The position numbers and the translations under genes were made by a program. A DNA stretch of 64,000 nt, taken from positions 240,321 through 304,320 of the forward strand of contig MU004231.1 in the NCBI GenBank assembly GCA_010405405.1, read 5' to 3'. This DNA comes from Microthyrium microscopicum. Lineage: Eukaryota; Ascomycota; Dothideomycetes; Microthyriales; Microthyriaceae. Below, one piece after another: positions 63,016 to 64,000 of this stretch (position 1 is its first letter; every line of letters starts with the position of its first letter). The notes beneath the pieces are model-generated. The model searched no databases and was not told the DNA's origin. It worked only from the letters and a program-made list of their open reading frames with translations.

Positions 63016-64000
63016 CTGAATAAAAGAACGAATTTTTATCTAATTATTTTTGTCTAAAAGAGAGAAAGAGAAGGAATCTAAGTCTACAAGTATAACTAAT
63101 GTTTCTATTTGTTTCTACCCCTCTTGTTATTTGTTTCTTATCTATGTCTACTCGTATAGAGGTAGATACTTTAATACTTCCCTTTTATTAATTACTCTAA
63201 TAATAAGTAGTACTCTCTAGTAAGAATAATTAGTCGTTTTATTATAAATTAGAATAATACTATAGTAAGTATATTAGCTATATTATTAGTAGTTGTAACG
63301 TACTCTAGGTTAATAGATCTACTAAGAACTTGTTCTCTTAGGAAATAATAATAAAGAGCTATATATTTTAAGTAAGTATAGAACTATAGGTTTTTTAAGA
63401 GTTTAATCGTAGCTTAGTTATCTATATAGAGTGTAGTAGGTCTAGGGCTTAGATATCCTAGTTCCTTAAGTAGCTATTATATCTATATTACTTCCTTAGC
63501 TACTTTAGCTTTAATAATGTACTTAGCTTTATACGTTAATAGTAAGATAGTAGCTTAGCGTTTACTTAACTATAATATAGGTACTCTCTTAACGCATAGT
63601 AGCTATTCTATTATAGATTATAGTATTTCTATATAATCTCCCTAGTTACTATTAATAAAAGTAAATAATATACTATTAGACTTAGCTTTATAAAAAGGCC
63701 TAAGATATAGTATGCCTTTAAGGTAGCCTATAATGTACTATTATAAAAAAATTATTATGTATTATAAATTAGACTACGTATTATACTAGAAAAGTTATAT
63801 TTAACTTATTATAAAGATATTAGATACGTATAAGATAACTACGTACTTTATTAGAAATATTTTAAAAGTATTTAAAATATTTTAAACTTATTAGGTATAT
63901 TATAGTTATTTTAAACTTATTATAAAAATATTAGATATATATAAGATAATATATACTTTATTAGAAATATTATAAAACTATTTAAAATATTTTAAACTTA
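63016..64000. other. AT-rich block with RIP-like signature
   Basis: Base composition changes abruptly at about 63016 to mainly A and T rich in TpA. CpA and TpG are almost absent: in 63181-63300 I find no CpA and one TpG, while C remains in CpT, CpC and CpG contexts. This is what C-to-T mutation at CpA on both strands (repeat-induced point mutation) leaves. No coding sequence. It continues past the window edge. Confidence 0.85.
63805..64000. repeat. Tandem repeat, period about 111 bp, in the AT-rich block
   Basis: The sequence starting CTTATTATAAAGATATTAGA at 63805 recurs at 63916 (CTTATTATAAAAATATTAGA) and stays alignable to the window end, so about 1.8 copies are visible with scattered substitutions. 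Confidence 0.75.

Noticed and set aside
1-64000. CRISPR arrays, rRNA and tRNA genes
   Set aside because: No direct-repeat/spacer arrays or rRNA sequence seen, and the genome is fungal. I could not identify a tRNA by eye, although a tRNA with an intron could be missed without a covariance-model search.

Overview
The window is chromosomal DNA from a filamentous ascomycete (Pezizomycotina). Most genes carry one to three short introns (typically 47-60 nt) with GTAAGT/GTATGT-like donors, CTAAC-like branch points and TAG/CAG acceptors. The gene set includes fungal-type families: a PSTAIRE-like Pho85 kinase, Vfa1, a DUF1770-type protein, a NACHT-ankyrin receptor and a CAR-like GPCR. The right edge runs into an extremely AT-rich block almost lacking CpA/TpG, which is the footprint of repeat-induced point mutation (RIP). 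I cannot name the genus.

Left third (1-20.6 kb). Glutamate decarboxylase; a mitochondrial PPR-like protein divergently paired with mitoribosomal mS23; a repeat-bearing Cys-motif protein; a small spliced secreted six-cysteine protein; a bZIP factor. Then come three minus-strand genes of unknown function (one a membrane-anchored coiled coil built from four 42-residue repeats), a DUF1770-type protein, and the MoaA-MoaC molybdenum-cofactor locus, which is laid out so that alternative splicing could fuse the two enzymes.

Middle (20.6-45 kb). A membrane-anchored 841-residue coiled-coil protein; a probably decayed Ser-rich gene; a conserved two-exon fungal protein; a ketopantoate-reductase family enzyme; a cAMP-receptor-like GPCR with one aberrant 3' splice site; a possible secreted Cys-rich protein; the Pho85-type CDK, followed in the same frame by a further 137 sense codons after its stop; an O-methyltransferase; and a very large NACHT-ankyrin NLR-like receptor (about 2160 residues) that converges on it.

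Right third (45-64 kb). An F-box/2EXR-like protein; a low-complexity nuclear-type protein; Vfa1 and YVH1 convergently arranged; about 5 kb without convincing genes; a C2H2 zinc-finger factor; and a class III aminotransferase whose C-terminal part is missing where the RIP-like AT block begins.

Functional links are modest. MoaA and MoaC act in one pathway, and the PPR and mS23 proteins both serve mitochondrial translation from a shared 245-bp promoter. The receptor-type genes (GPCR, NLR), the O-methyltransferase, the small secreted proteins and the AT block give parts of the window an accessory character. All exon boundaries were inferred by eye from splice consensus and reading-frame continuity. 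Predicted CDS lengths were checked to be multiples of three.
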